From the NCBI GenBank assembly GCA_937139335.1, contig CAKZPN010000042.1, positions 17,015 to 81,014 of the forward strand: 64,000 nt of DNA, written 5' to 3'. Below, piece after piece: positions 16,925 to 27,173 of this stretch. Below the pieces are notes generated by a model. The model worked only from the letters and a program-made list of their open reading frames with translations, was not told the origin of the DNA and did not search any database. Both the position numbers and the translations under genes were made by a program. Source of the DNA: an uncultured Roseicyclus sp. (lineage in GTDB: Bacteria > Pseudomonadota > Alphaproteobacteria > Rhodobacterales > Rhodobacteraceae). Within the stretch, counting starts at the first letter, position 1; each line of letters starts with the position of its first letter.

Positions 16925-19693
16925 CTACTGCCCCAGCCGGTCGAGCAGGTCGGGCACGTGCACCTGGTCGGATTTGTAGTTGCCCGACAGCACGTACATC
17001 ACGAGGTTGATGCCGAAGCGCAGCGCGATCTCGCGCTGGCGTTCGCCGGTGGCGCCGCGACCCACGGGCAGCACGGGGCGGCCGGCCTCGTCCTGCGCCC
17101 AGGCGGCGGCCCAGTCGTTGCCGCCGATCAGCACCGGGGTGACGCCGTCGTTGAGGTTGCGGAACGGCATCCCCTCGACCATCTCGGCGTCCGGCGGCGC
17201 AGCCTCGACCCAGACATCGCGGCTGAGGTGGCGACCGGGGAAATCCTGGAGCAGGTAGAAGGTGCGCGTGACGATGTGATCCGGCGGGATCGGTTCGAGC
17301 GGCGGGATGTCGAGCGGGGCTGCCAGCGCGCGCAGCCGCCGTCCCTCGGGCGTGCCAGAGCCGAAGCCGCCGATATGTGCGTCGCGGGTGTCGAACACGA
17401 TCATTCCGCCCGACCGCAGGTAGTCGTTGAGGCGGCGATAGGCGGCGGAGGACGGCATCGGCTGGTCGGCGGTGACGGGCCAGTAGAGCAACGGGAAGAA
17501 CGCCAGCTCGTCCTGTTCCAGGTCGACGCCGATGGGCGGGGCAGGCTCCACCGAGGTGCGTTGCCAGAGCGTGTTCGACAGGCCCTGAAGCCCGGCGCGC
17601 GAGATCTCGTCGATCTGCGCGTCGCCGGTCAGGACATAGGCCAGCGTCACCTCGGAGGTCGCGAGCAGCGCGCGCGCGTCCTCCGGGCTGAGTGTGGTGT
17701 TCACCTGCGCCTCCGCCCCCTGCGGCAGGGTCAGGACGAGGGCGAGGATCGCCGCGCCGCGCGTGAGGCCCGACAACCGACCGGCGAGCCAGAGAGCGGC
17801 GAGCGCGTCGATCAGCAGCAGAACCAGCGCGGCTGTCAGGAACGCCGCCATCAGGTCGGTGGGAGCGATCACGCTCATCCCCTCGACCGGCACGCTGGCG
17901 GGCCAGCTTGCGGGGGTCAGCACCGTTTCGGCGGTGATGACATTGCGCGCGATCCGCCGGTCGCCTCCTTCGTAGAGACCCGGCAACAGGTCCGCCGACA
18001 GCGGCGCCTCGGCCAGCAGCGCGCCCTCGACCCCCGGCCGCGTGCCGGCGTCTCGCAGGGTGCCGAAGCCGTCCAGCACCTCGTCCGGCGTCCAGACCGT
18101 GCCTTCGAGATCCTCGGCATCTGGCGTGGACGGACGGGTGGAGACGGCCAACCGCTCCAGCATCTGCACGAAGAGCCCCGAGAGCGGCAGGCTCGACCAG
18201 TCGGCGTTCGCCGTGACGTGGAACAGCACGACCGACCCCTGCCCATGCGCCGCGCGCGTGACCAGCGGCGTGCCGTCGGTGAGCGAGGCGATGGTGCGCG
18301 CCGCAAGCTCCGGGTCGGGCTGCGCCATCACCTGCGCGCTGATCTGCACGTCCTCGGGGATGGCGAGGCCGAAAAAGGGCGAGCTGTCGGGGAACGGTCG
18401 AAGCTGTTTCGGCTCGCCCCAGCTCATCGCGCCGCCGACGCTGCGGCCACCTTCGCGCAGTCGCACCGGCATCAGTGGGCCTGCCGCATCGCGCGCTGTG
18501 TCCGAGGCTGCAAGCCGCGGCCCGGCGAAGCGCACCAGAAGCCCGCCACGATCGACCCAGTCTGTCAGCCCCTCTTCCTCTTCCGGCGAAAGCGTCGCGA
18601 TATCGGCGAGGATGATGACATCGGGGCTGGCCAGCAGCATGTCGGTCAGCGCGCCTTCCATCAGGTCGGCGGTCGGCTCCAACGCCTGGCGCAGGTAGTG
18701 CAATGGCGACAGCAGCGCCTGCTGCTCGTCGCTGGCCCCGCCCGCGATCAGCGCGACCTGCCGCCGTTGCAGCGCGTCGTCGGTCAGGGTGACGGTGCCC
18801 GCGCCACGGATGCCCGCGACCTCGAACCGGGTGATGCGGTTGCGCAACTCGGGCGGGAGGTCGAACTCGGCCTCCGCTTCCGTCGCGCCGGCCTCGAACA
18901 CGGCATCGGCGCGGGCGAGGTCGCGCGGGATGCCGGCGGGGTCGAGGCCGTGGGCGATGACCTCGAGGGATAGCGGTGTATCTGCGCCCAACCGCGTCAG
19001 GGTGGCCCGCACCAAGCCATCCTCGTAGCGCGGCGGCGCCAGCGCGAGGATGTCGCGCGCGCCCTGGAACACGGAGAGCGGCCCGAGGTCCCTCAGCGCC
19101 GCAGTCAGGTCGTCGCGCCCGTCATGGTCGAGGCCATCAGCGATCCAGTAGGTTTCCAGCGGCCCCTCCAGTCCCTCGGCCCAGTCGGTCGCCGCGGCAA
19201 GGTCGGGGGCGTAGGGCGCGGGCGCCAGCGAGGGCAGACGGGGCTCCCAGGCGTTGGCCGACTGCAACGGCAAGTCGCCGGGCGGCAGGTCGGTCAGCTG
19301 CACCAGCGCCACCGGTCGCCCGGCGCGCGAGGCTTCCTCGAGCAGCAGGCCCGCGCGCTCCACCCGGTCCGACCAGTCGCGGGCCGAGGCCCAGGAGGCG
19401 TCCATCAGGATCAGCAGCGGCCCCGTGCCGGTGCGCGCAGTCTGCGGGTTCAGCACCGGGCCGGCGAAACCGATGATCGCCGCCGCCAAAGCCGCCATCC
19501 GCAGAAGCAACAGCCACCACGGCGTCTTGTCGGTCTGGCTGTCGTCGTCCTTCAGACCCAGCAACAGCGCCACGCCCGGAAACCGCCGCCGGATCGGCGC
19601 GGGCGGCACCGCGCGCAGAATCCACCACAGCACCGGCAGCGCGATCAGCGCGACAAGCAGCAGGGGAGTTGCGAAGGCGAGATTGCCGATCAT
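16925..19693 (-). CDS. BatA-like N-terminus plus DUF4159 membrane protein
   Basis: A 922-aa protein. Two membrane segments (residues 5-25 and about 60-80) open it as in BatA-type proteins, followed by a long extracytoplasmic region with vWA-like features (GPLLILMDASWAS) and another membrane pair near residues 610-665. The C-terminal 210 residues form a DUF4159 domain (FFPLLYWPVTAD, GGMIVFDTRDA). The start at 19693 gives a TGATG overlap with the DUF58 gene. Its partners indicate a MoxR-dependent envelope or metal-insertion chaperone system. Confidence 0.8.
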   Translation of the reverse strand: MIGNLAFATPLLLVALIALPVLWWILRAVPPAPIRRRFPGVALLLGLKDDDSQTDKTPWWLLLLRMAALAAAIIGFAGPVLNPQTARTGTGPLLILMDASWASARDWSDRVERAGLLLEEASRAGRPVALVQLTDLPPGDLPLQSANAWEPRLPSLAPAPYAPDLAAATDWAEGLEGPLETYWIADGLDHDGRDDLTAALRDLGPLSVFQGARDILALAPPRYEDGLVRATLTRLGADTPLSLEVIAHGLDPAGIPRDLARADAVFEAGATEAEAEFDLPPELRNRITRFEVAGIRGAGTVTLTDDALQRRQVALIAGGASDEQQALLSPLHYLRQALEPTADLMEGALTDMLLASPDVIILADIATLSPEEEEGLTDWVDRGGLLVRFAGPRLAASDTARDAAGPLMPVRLREGGRSVGGAMSWGEPKQLRPFPDSSPFFGLAIPEDVQISAQVMAQPDPELAARTIASLTDGTPLVTRAAHGQGSVVLFHVTANADWSSLPLSGLFVQMLERLAVSTRPSTPDAEDLEGTVWTPDEVLDGFGTLRDAGTRPGVEGALLAEAPLSADLLPGLYEGGDRRIARNVITAETVLTPASWPASVPVEGMSVIAPTDLMAAFLTAALVLLLIDALAALWLAGRLSGLTRGAAILALVLTLPQGAEAQVNTTLSPEDARALLATSEVTLAYVLTGDAQIDEISRAGLQGLSNTLWQRTSVEPAPPIGVDLEQDELAFFPLLYWPVTADQPMPSSAAYRRLNDYLRSGGMIVFDTRDAHIGGFGSGTPEGRRLRALAAPLDIPPLEPIPPDHIVTRTFYLLQDFPGRHLSRDVWVEAAPPDAEMVEGMPFRNLNDGVTPVLIGGNDWAAAWAQDEAGRPVLPVGRGATGERQREIALRFGINLVMYVLSGNYKSDQVHVPDLLDRLGQ

Positions 19694-20579
19694 CAGCGAA
19701 CCTTCTCCAGCGCCTGATAAAGCCAGAGCAGTGTCGGCTCCGCCGCGTGGTCGGTGTGGTGCAGATGGTAGCGCCAGCCGGTGCGCCGGCACAGATCCTT
19801 CAGCCGCGCCTTACGCTCGGCCAGCCGCGACAGGTAGGCATCACGCAGCCCGCGCGCCTTCAGCGTCTCGAACCGGATCGCGCCGGACATGGATTCGAAC
19901 ACGGTGCGGCCGTCGTAGGGAAAGACTTCCTCGTCGGGGTCGAGCACCTGCACCAGCGCGCCGCGCACCTCGCGGTCGGCGGCGCGGCCCAGAACGGCCT
20001 CGATCGCGGCAAGATCGCCGAAGAAATCCGAGAAGAACACCGCGCGGCTGCCCACCGGCATCATCTGCGGCCGCGGCGCGCCGTAGTCGCCCGGCTCGTG
20101 CCGATCCATCAGCGCCTGCGCCAGCCGCATCAGCTGTGCCGAGCCCCCGCGCGGCGGCTCGGGCATGTGGGTCAGCCCCACCCGCTCGCCACCCCGCACG
20201 GCCACGATCGCCAGCGCCATCGCCAGCGTCTGTGCCCGGCGCAGTTTCGAGGGCCGGTCGCGGTGCCCGGTGAAGGTCATCGAGGCGGCGTCATCCACCC
20301 CAAGGATCACCGATTGAGCCGCCTGCCATTCGGTCTGGCGGATGAAGTGCCCGTCCGACCGGGCCGAGCGGCGCCAGTCGACCTGCCGGTAGCCGTCGCC
20401 CGCCTGCGCCGGGCGGTATTGCCAGAATTCGTCACCCGTGCCGGCCCGCTTGCGGCCGTGGACGCCGAACAGAACCGTCGCCGCAAGGTGCTGCGCGTCG
20501 ACCATCAGCGCCGGCAGCGCCGCCGCCGCCGCCTCGGACCGCGAGCGGAGCGTTTCGGGCGTATGGAGCGACGTGTCGC

Positions 20580-20583
<4 letters not shown>
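19693..20583 (-). CDS. DUF58 domain protein
   Basis: A 296-aa soluble protein with the DUF58 signature FGVHGRKRAGTGDEFWQYRP and YRQVDWRRSARSD near residues 40-75, followed by a vWA-like fold with a MIDAS-like DDAASM. DUF58 proteins are the regular partner of MoxR AAA ATPases. It overlaps moxR by 4 nt and the DUF4159 gene by 1 nt, which implies coupled translation. Its role is inferred only from the partners. Confidence 0.88.
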
Positions 20584-21587
<1,004 letters not shown>

Positions 21588-21649
21588 GGCAATGCTCCGC
21601 ATGATGATTATGTAGGACAGTGGTAACAGACCTATTCCTTGGACCACAA

Positions 21650-22270
21650 ATGGCAAAGCCAGACACACCACAAAAGATCGTGACGGGTGCCCAAGGCACA
21701 GGCATGGAGAGCCTGATGCGGGCGACCCAGAAAGCCGCCAAGGGCGGCGGCCTTCCGCCGGTGCATCTGTGGAACCCGCCCTTCTGCGGCGACATCGACA
21801 TGGAGATCCGCCGCGACGGGACGTGGTTCTACGAGGGCACGCCCATCGGCCGGCCGGCGATGGTGCGGCTGTTCTCGACCATTCTTAAGAAGGAAGACGG
21901 CCAGCATTTCCTCGTCACCCCGGTCGAAAAGGTCGGCATCCGGGTCGAGGACGCGCCCTTCGTTGCGCAGGATTTCGAGGTTGAGAGCGAGGGCAAGGGT
22001 GCGGCGCAGGTCGTGACCTTCACCACCAATGTGGGCGACACCGTCGCAGCCGGCCCCGACCACCAGATCCGGGTGGAACGCGACGCCAGCGGCGAGCCCA
22101 GCCCCTATGTCCACGTCCGCGCCGGGCTCGAGGCGCTGATCGACCGCAAGAGCTTCTACCGGCTCGTCGACATCGGCGAGGCGCAGGATGTTTCGGGGGA
22201 GCCGTGGTTCGGCGTCTGGTCGGGTGGCACGTTCTTCAAGATCATCCCGGTGCGGGACCTCTGCGCCTAG
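21650..22270 (+). CDS. DUF1285 family protein
   Basis: A 206-aa protein with the DUF1285 pattern: PPVHLWNPPFCGDIDMEIRR, then WFYEGTPIGRPAMVRLFSTIL, then VTPVEKVGIRVEDAPF. The biochemical function of the family is not established. It is divergent from moxR (62 bp gap), which is a frequent pairing in Rhodobacteraceae. An in-frame GTG ten codons upstream (21620) is an alternative start; neither start has a strong Shine-Dalgarno. Confidence 0.85.
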   Translation: MAKPDTPQKIVTGAQGTGMESLMRATQKAAKGGGLPPVHLWNPPFCGDIDMEIRRDGTWFYEGTPIGRPAMVRLFSTILKKEDGQHFLVTPVEKVGIRVEDAPFVAQDFEVESEGKGAAQVVTFTTNVGDTVAAGPDHQIRVERDASGEPSPYVHVRAGLEALIDRKSFYRLVDIGEAQDVSGEPWFGVWSGGTFFKIIPVRDLCA

Positions 22271-22333
22271 CGCGTCAGGCCGCGATGGCGGCGCGCGAAA
22301 GCGAATCGTCCAGCTAAGCAAATTATCGGGGAA

Positions 22334-22410
22334 TGGCGCACCGGGGAGGATTCGAACCCCCGACCCCTTGATTCGTAGTCAAGTACTCTATCCAACTGAG
22401 CTACCGGTGC
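22334..22410 (-). tRNA. tRNA-Arg (anticodon ACG)
   Basis: The minus strand folds as a 77-nt tRNA. The acceptor stem is GCACCGG/CCGGTGC with discriminator G, the anticodon loop is CTACGAA in a CTTGA/TCAAG stem, and the T arm is GGGGGTTCGAATCCTCC. The 3' CCA is encoded. The anticodon ACG (to ICG by TadA) reads CGN arginine codons. Confidence 0.97.
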
Positions 22411-22467
22411 GTGAGGCGGGGGTTTAGCGCCGTGGGTTCTGGCTTGCAAGGGGAAATCCCGGCGCGA

Positions 22468-23853
22468 TCAGACGGCGAGACCGGCCGGCAGGATCAGGCG
22501 AAAGCAGGTCCCCTCCGGACCGGTGCGGGCGAGGTCGAGGCTGCCGCCATGACCGCGGACGAGCTCGGCGCAGATCGCGAGGCCGAGGCCCGAGCCGCCC
22601 TTGCGCGCGCCACCATGAAACGCCTTGAACAGATGGTCCTGCGCCTTCTTCGGCAGGCCGGGGCCGGTGTCGGCGATCTCGATCACCCAGCCCTCCGCGG
22701 TCTCGCAGCCCACGATCTCGATGGTTCCGTCGCGGCCCGTGGCGCCGATCGCCTGGCGCGCGTTGCGCACGAGGTTGGACAACACCCGGTGCAGCTGCTC
22801 GGCGTCCGCGCGCACCGTGAGGTCGGCCGGCACCTTGCAGGTGTAGGTGATCTCGGCCTTCTCGGCGGCCAACTGGTCATTCTCGATCACGTCCTCGACC
22901 AATCCGCGCAGCCCGACGCGGTCGAGCTTGGGCGCGGGCTCTTCGGCGCGGCCGAAGGCCAGCGTCGCCTCGGTCAGGTTGATCGCCCGGTTCAGCGAGC
23001 TGACGAGCCGCGGCGCGATGCGCTGCACGGTCGGGTCCTGCGATGATTCCAGCCGGTCGGCGACCAGCGTGGCGACCGAAAGCATGTTGCGCAGATCGTG
23101 GCTGATCTTGGCAACGGCCTCGCCCAGCTGCGCCAGTCTTTCGCGCTGCTTCAGCGCGCTGGTCAGGTCCGTCTGCAGCGACTGCAGCGCCTCCTCGGCC
23201 GTGCGCAGCTCGTGCACGCGGCCCTGCGGGCGGATGATGCGGGCGGACTCCGACGGCGCCTCGGCATAGCGCGTCATCGCGGCGACCAGCCGGCGAATCG
23301 GCGTGACCATCAGGCGGCGCACGGCGACGAACAAGAGCACCGCGGTGAAGATCGAGATGACGGCCGACAGCGCGAGGATGCGCAGCCCGTAGTCGATCAT
23401 CGCCATGCGCAGCGGCTCGGTCGGGATGGTGATCTCGATCAGCAGCCCCGCCTCGCGCACCGGCTCGCCGATCACGCGGATCACCTGCGGCTCCGGGTCG
23501 GCCAGGCGCGCCAGCGCATCGCGCATCAGGACGAAGGCGGAGGGGTCACGCAGATCGAAGCTGGCGGCGATGGCGGGCATCCCGTCGCTCGACAAGATCA
23601 GCTGGCGCACCGCGTCGCGGCGCAACACGACGTTCAGCACCTCGGCGTTGCGCAGCAACTCGTCCTCGAGCTCGTCCGAGATCATTCCCTCGGTCGCCAG
23701 CAGCGCGAGCGAGGCGATCTGCGCCCGCTCCAGCCGCGCCAGCAGGTAATCCTCGCGGAAGCGGGCGATCGACGGCAGAAAGATGAAGATCTCGGCCAGC
23801 ATCACGAAGATGATGGTGAGGATCAAAAATCGCCCTGAAAGGGTTTTCGTCAC
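22468..23853 (-). CDS. Sensor histidine kinase (orphan)
   Basis: A 461-aa membrane kinase. There is a transmembrane segment at about residues 8-28, an extracytoplasmic sensor of about 130 residues, a second membrane segment near residues 180-200, a HAMP-like linker, a dimerisation domain with the phospho-acceptor His in KISHDLRNML, and a HATPase_c domain with N-box NLVRNARQAI, G1 DTGPGLP and G2 GGSGLGLAI. All key residues are present. No response regulator lies next to it, so the partner and signal are unknown. It shares its strand with the tRNA-Arg gene downstream. Confidence 0.9.
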   Translation of the reverse strand: MTKTLSGRFLILTIIFVMLAEIFIFLPSIARFREDYLLARLERAQIASLALLATEGMISDELEDELLRNAEVLNVVLRRDAVRQLILSSDGMPAIAASFDLRDPSAFVLMRDALARLADPEPQVIRVIGEPVREAGLLIEITIPTEPLRMAMIDYGLRILALSAVISIFTAVLLFVAVRRLMVTPIRRLVAAMTRYAEAPSESARIIRPQGRVHELRTAEEALQSLQTDLTSALKQRERLAQLGEAVAKISHDLRNMLSVATLVADRLESSQDPTVQRIAPRLVSSLNRAINLTEATLAFGRAEEPAPKLDRVGLRGLVEDVIENDQLAAEKAEITYTCKVPADLTVRADAEQLHRVLSNLVRNARQAIGATGRDGTIEIVGCETAEGWVIEIADTGPGLPKKAQDHLFKAFHGGARKGGSGLGLAICAELVRGHGGSLDLARTGPEGTCFRLILPAGLAV

Positions 23854-23892
23854 GCGGCCCTGGCCCTTACCTCTACTTGCACCACCCGGTCC

Positions 23893-25305
23893 TCACAGCC
23901 AGCGTTGTACGAAGCGCACGACGTGTTTGACCATGGGGCTGTCGAACAGCTTTGGAGAGAAATAGGCCCCCGCGGCGCGTTTGTTAATCTCTCCCAGTGT
24001 CGGATAGGGCGCGACCATGCCCGCGACGGCCGACATCTTGAGGCGATTTGCGATCGCAAGCGCCCAGATCTGGATCAATTCGCCGGCCTGCGGCCCGACA
24101 ATCGTCGCCCCCACCGGACGGCCCCGGACCACCATCACCTTGGCAAAGCCCGTGGTCTGTGCGGTGGCGATGGCGCGGTCGTTGTGGGCGAACTCGGCGC
24201 GGGCGACGAACAGGCGGCTGCCATGCTGCTTGCGCGCCTCGACCTCGGTCAGGCCAACCTGTGCCAGTTCCGGGTCGGTGTAGGTGGCCCGCGGAATGTG
24301 ATCGGTGCGCGCCTTCGCCGGCAGGCCGAACAGCATCGGGCGGATGATCACGCCGGCATGGTAGCCTGCGACATGGGTGAACTGCATCCCGCCAGCCGCG
24401 TCACCCACCGCGTAGACCCGCTTGTTGGTGGAGCGCAGGCCGCTGTCGACGGTCACGCCCGTGCGCGCGTGCCCGACATGAGCCTTGTCGAGGTCGAGGG
24501 CGTCGACATTCACCTGCCGCCCCACCGCCACCAGCAGATGCGTGCCGTCGAAGACCTCGCCCTCCTTCGTCTCGACCCGGATCGCGCCCTCACTGCCCGA
24601 GGTCGCCGAGACCTCCGCCCCCTCGACGATCTCGATTCCCTCGCCGCGCAGATGATCCAGCACCAGCGCCACGGCCTCTGGGTCATCCTTGCCCAGCGCC
24701 TTATGCCCCTCCAGCACCGTGACGCGGCAGCCCAGCCTGCGATGCGCCTGCGCCAGTTCCAGCCCGATGGGACCGCCGCCGATGATGATGAGGTGTTCGG
24801 GCCGCTCGCGCAGGGCGAATATGGTCTCGTTGGTGTAGTGCGGCGTGGCATCGAGGCCCGGGATCGGCGGCACAAGCGGGCGCGAGCCCGTGGCGATCAC
24901 GAAGCGGCGGGCGGTGATCACATGCTCGCCCGCCTGAAGCTCGGTGTCCGACAGGAACCGCGCCTGCGCGCGGATGACGCGAACGCCCAGCCCCTCGAAC
25001 CGTTCCTGGCTGTCGACCGGCGCGATGGTCTCGATGGCGGCGCGCACGTGATCCTTCGCGGCGGCGAAATCGGGGGCGGCGGCGTGGCCCTCGGTGCCGA
25101 AGGCAGCCTGCGCCGTCTGATGCGCCTTGTGGGCGGCGGCCAGCAGCGCCTTGGACGGAACGCAGCCATAGTTCAGGCAATCGCCGCCCATCTTGTGGCC
25201 TTCGATCAGGACCACGTCGGCGCCCATCTGCACCGCCCCCGCCGCGACCGAAAGCCCGCCGGACCCGGCGCCGATGATGCAGATGTCGGTCTCGATGCGG
25301 CTCAT
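23893..25305 (-). CDS. Flavoprotein disulfide reductase (Lpd/MerA-like)
   Basis: A 470-aa class I pyridine nucleotide-disulfide oxidoreductase. It shows the FAD GxGxxG (IIGAGSGGLSVA), the redox cysteines in GGDCLNYGCVPSKALL, the NAD(P)H motif IIGGGPIGLELA and the second FAD motif YAVGDAAGG. The C-terminal dimer domain has APYPTLGE where Lpd/MerA enzymes usually carry a catalytic His, so it is probably not a true dihydrolipoamide dehydrogenase. It is encoded 40 nt after a TVP38-type membrane protein, a recurrent pair. The start at 25305 is preferred (MSRIETDICIIG). The substrate is unknown. Confidence 0.85.
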   Translation of the reverse strand: MSRIETDICIIGAGSGGLSVAAGAVQMGADVVLIEGHKMGGDCLNYGCVPSKALLAAAHKAHQTAQAAFGTEGHAAAPDFAAAKDHVRAAIETIAPVDSQERFEGLGVRVIRAQARFLSDTELQAGEHVITARRFVIATGSRPLVPPIPGLDATPHYTNETIFALRERPEHLIIIGGGPIGLELAQAHRRLGCRVTVLEGHKALGKDDPEAVALVLDHLRGEGIEIVEGAEVSATSGSEGAIRVETKEGEVFDGTHLLVAVGRQVNVDALDLDKAHVGHARTGVTVDSGLRSTNKRVYAVGDAAGGMQFTHVAGYHAGVIIRPMLFGLPAKARTDHIPRATYTDPELAQVGLTEVEARKQHGSRLFVARAEFAHNDRAIATAQTTGFAKVMVVRGRPVGATIVGPQAGELIQIWALAIANRLKMSAVAGMVAPYPTLGEINKRAAGAYFSPKLFDSPMVKHVVRFVQRWL

Positions 25306-25345
25306 GGGGCGGCCTTTCAAACGGTGGCGTCAGGACTGGAACGCG

Positions 25346-26080
25346 TCAAAGCCCGGATCGGCCTCGAAAAATCTTGAGGACGATGGGCAGCAGCGCCAGC
25401 GCGCAGAGACCCAGCAGGGGCAACAGGATCTTCGGCTCGAAGATGATGCCGAGGTCGGGTGTCTCGCCGCGGGCGAAGACCTCCGACAACCCGGCGCCCA
25501 CCGAGGTGTAGACGACGGCGCCCGGCATGATGCCGAAGAAGGTGGAGATCACAAAGCGCCGCAGCGGCACGTCGAGGAAGGCGGGGATCAGGTTCGCGAC
25601 GAAGAACGGAACCACCGGCAGAAGCCGCATCAGGAACAGCATCGACCACTGGTTCTCGTCGATGCCGGCCTTGATGCGTTTCACCAGCCCCTCCGATCCT
25701 TCCAGCCGCGCCCCCATGTGCGCGCCGATGCCGGAGCGGGCGGCAAGGAAGATCGCGCTCGCGCCGAGCGTGGCCGCGATAACGTTGAAGAGCGCGCCCG
25801 GAAAGGTCGCGAAGAGAAACCCGCCGGTCAGCGTGGCGATGGTCGCGCCGGGCAGGGAAAAGGCCACGATCAGCACGTAGACCGCGATGAAGCCCAGCGC
25901 GGCGACCGCATAATTCGCGTCGCGAAACGCGATCAACGCCTCGCGGTTGTCGGCCAGCGCCTGGAAACTGATGCGATCGCCCAGAAGCCACCAGCCCAGC
26001 GCCGCGCCGACCGCGATGGCGATCAGCGGCAAGTTGCGGCCGAGGGGGGAACGTCTGGTTTCTGTCACGATATCGGTCAT
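25346..26080 (-). CDS. TVP38/TMEM64 family (DedA-like) membrane protein
   Basis: A 244-aa inner-membrane protein with about five to six hydrophobic segments and the SNARE-associated/VTT-domain core: FSLPGATIATLTGGFLF, then RLLPVVPFFVANLIPAFLDVP with FFGIMPGAVVYTSVGAGL. Family members affect lipid scrambling or membrane homeostasis. The start at 26080 (MTDIVTETRRS) follows the family; the 124 upstream codons in the track lie in the intergenic region. It forms a probable operon with the flavoprotein downstream. Confidence 0.88.
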   Translation of the reverse strand: MTDIVTETRRSPLGRNLPLIAIAVGAALGWWLLGDRISFQALADNREALIAFRDANYAVAALGFIAVYVLIVAFSLPGATIATLTGGFLFATFPGALFNVIAATLGASAIFLAARSGIGAHMGARLEGSEGLVKRIKAGIDENQWSMLFLMRLLPVVPFFVANLIPAFLDVPLRRFVISTFFGIMPGAVVYTSVGAGLSEVFARGETPDLGIIFEPKILLPLLGLCALALLPIVLKIFRGRSGL

Positions 26081-26401
26081 CTGGCTCACTGTCCTTGGCT
26101 GGTAGCATCTAAATGCGCCAGCGGGCGAGGATGCGACAGGGGTCTCACGGGTGGTTGATGCACCGTGACGGGAGCACCGGTTTTCGTGACGGACAGGAGC
26201 CGACCCCGTAACATCGGGCGGGAAGTATTGCAGAAGCGGCGACCGCGCGAAGGCTGACTGCGAAAATCGCCGGTCCCGCGCCCAAGATTCATTGACAGCC
26301 CCCGCGGCTTTCCTTAGTAGCCGGGCTTCATCGGAGATTCCCTTGGGTCGAAGAGGCGCGCTCCTGTAGCGACCCGGCCCGGTAGAGCGACGGAGAAGAC
26401 A
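26081..26401. other. Divergent gap between the TVP38 gene and rpmH (321 bp)
   Basis: It holds the rpmH promoter (26292-26320) and a leader of about 75 nt before rpmH. The remainder must contain the TVP38-operon promoter on the other strand, for which I see no convincing elements. No ORF with protein-like features and no dnaA-box cluster was noticed. Confidence 0.5.
26292..26320 (+). promoter_or_regulatory. Candidate rpmH promoter
   Basis: A consensus -35 TTGACA is followed after 17 bases by TAGTAG. It lies about 80 nt before the rpmH start codon. Confidence 0.55.
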
Positions 26402-26539
26402 ATGTCGAAGCGTACTTTTCAGCCCTCGAACCTCGTGCGCAAGCGGCGCCACGGGTTCCGTGCACGCATGGCCACCAAGGCAGGTCGCAAGATCCTCAAC
26501 GCCCGCCGCGCCATCGGCCGGAAGTCGCTGAGCGCCTGA
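26402..26539 (+). CDS. rpmH: 50S ribosomal protein L34
   Basis: A 45-aa basic protein missed by the ORF track because of its size. The sequence [20 protein letters not shown]...[16 protein letters not shown] is the full L34 pattern. GGAGAAG precedes the ATG. It begins the rpmH-rnpA-yidD group. Confidence 0.98.
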   Translation: MSKRTFQPSNLVRKRRHGFRARMATKAGRKILNARRAIGRKSLSA

Positions 26540-26553
26540 TCCGGGCCAGCGTG

Positions 26554-26952
26554 ATGCACGACCAGACGCCTCCGCCGGGTGATGGCCCGCCGGGGGCTTT
26601 TTCTGTCGTGAAACTCTCCGTCCTGAACCAGCGCGCCGATTTCCTGCGCGCCGCCCGCGCCAAGCGGCAGCCGATGCCGGGGTTCCTGCTGCAGGCCCGC
26701 GAGCGCGCCGCGGACGAACCCGCCGAGACGCCGATCCGCGTCGGCTACACCTGTTCCAAAAAAGTGGGCAACGCCGTCGCCCGCAACCGCGCCAAGCGCC
26801 GCCTGCGCGAGATCGCCCGCGCGGTTCTGCCCGTGGACGGGCGGCCCGGCTGGGATTACGTTCTCGTCGGGCGCGCGGGGGCCACGGCCGAGCTTCCCTT
26901 CGCCCAGCTCAAGTCCGACCTCTCGGCCGCCCTGGGAAAGCTCCACCGATGA
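26554..26952 (+). CDS. rnpA: Ribonuclease P protein component
   Basis: A 132-aa basic protein with the RNR signature [10 protein letters not shown] near residues 85-95 and the upstream [17 protein letters not shown]. It assists the catalytic RNA in tRNA 5'-end processing. The start is uncertain: ATG 26554 is chosen, with a GTG one codon earlier and an internal GTG at 26606 before the conserved [15 protein letters not shown] as alternatives. It overlaps yidD by 4 nt. Confidence 0.93.
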   Translation: MHDQTPPPGDGPPGAFSVVKLSVLNQRADFLRAARAKRQPMPGFLLQARERAADEPAETPIRVGYTCSKKVGNAVARNRAKRRLREIARAVLPVDGRPGWDYVLVGRAGATAELPFAQLKSDLSAALGKLHR

Positions 26953-27170
26953 GCCCGCTCGCCTATGTCGTGTCCCTGCCGGTGCGGTTCTACCGCCTCG
27001 TCTTCAGCCCCTGGGTCGGGCACGGCTGCCGCTATCACCCGACCTGCTCCGCCTACGCGATGGAGGCGCTGGAGAAACACGGCGCACTGAAGGGAAGCTG
27101 GCTCGCCGCCCGCCGCATCGCCCGCTGCCACCCCTGGGGCGGATCGGGCGTGGACAACGTGCCGGACTGA
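26949..27170 (+). CDS. yidD: Membrane protein insertion efficiency factor YidD
   Basis: A 73-aa protein with the family pattern [24 protein letters not shown] and [15 protein letters not shown]. It associates with the inner membrane and assists YidC-dependent insertion. It overlaps the rnpA stop by ATGA. It is convergent with the hydrolase gene, with a 3-nt gap. Confidence 0.96.
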   Translation: MSPLAYVVSLPVRFYRLVFSPWVGHGCRYHPTCSAYAMEALEKHGALKGSWLAARRIARCHPWGGSGVDNVPD

Positions 27171-27173
27171 GGC

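Noticed and set aside
15884-18973. 1029-aa plus-strand ORF
   Set aside because: It is antisense to the DUF4159 operon, serine/arginine-rich at first and then His/Gln/Arg-rich, and shows no protein features.
26554-26640. Terminator at the rpmH-rnpA junction suggested by GGGGGCTTTTT
   Set aside because: The G-run and T-run are there, but no complementary arm forms a stable stem before them.
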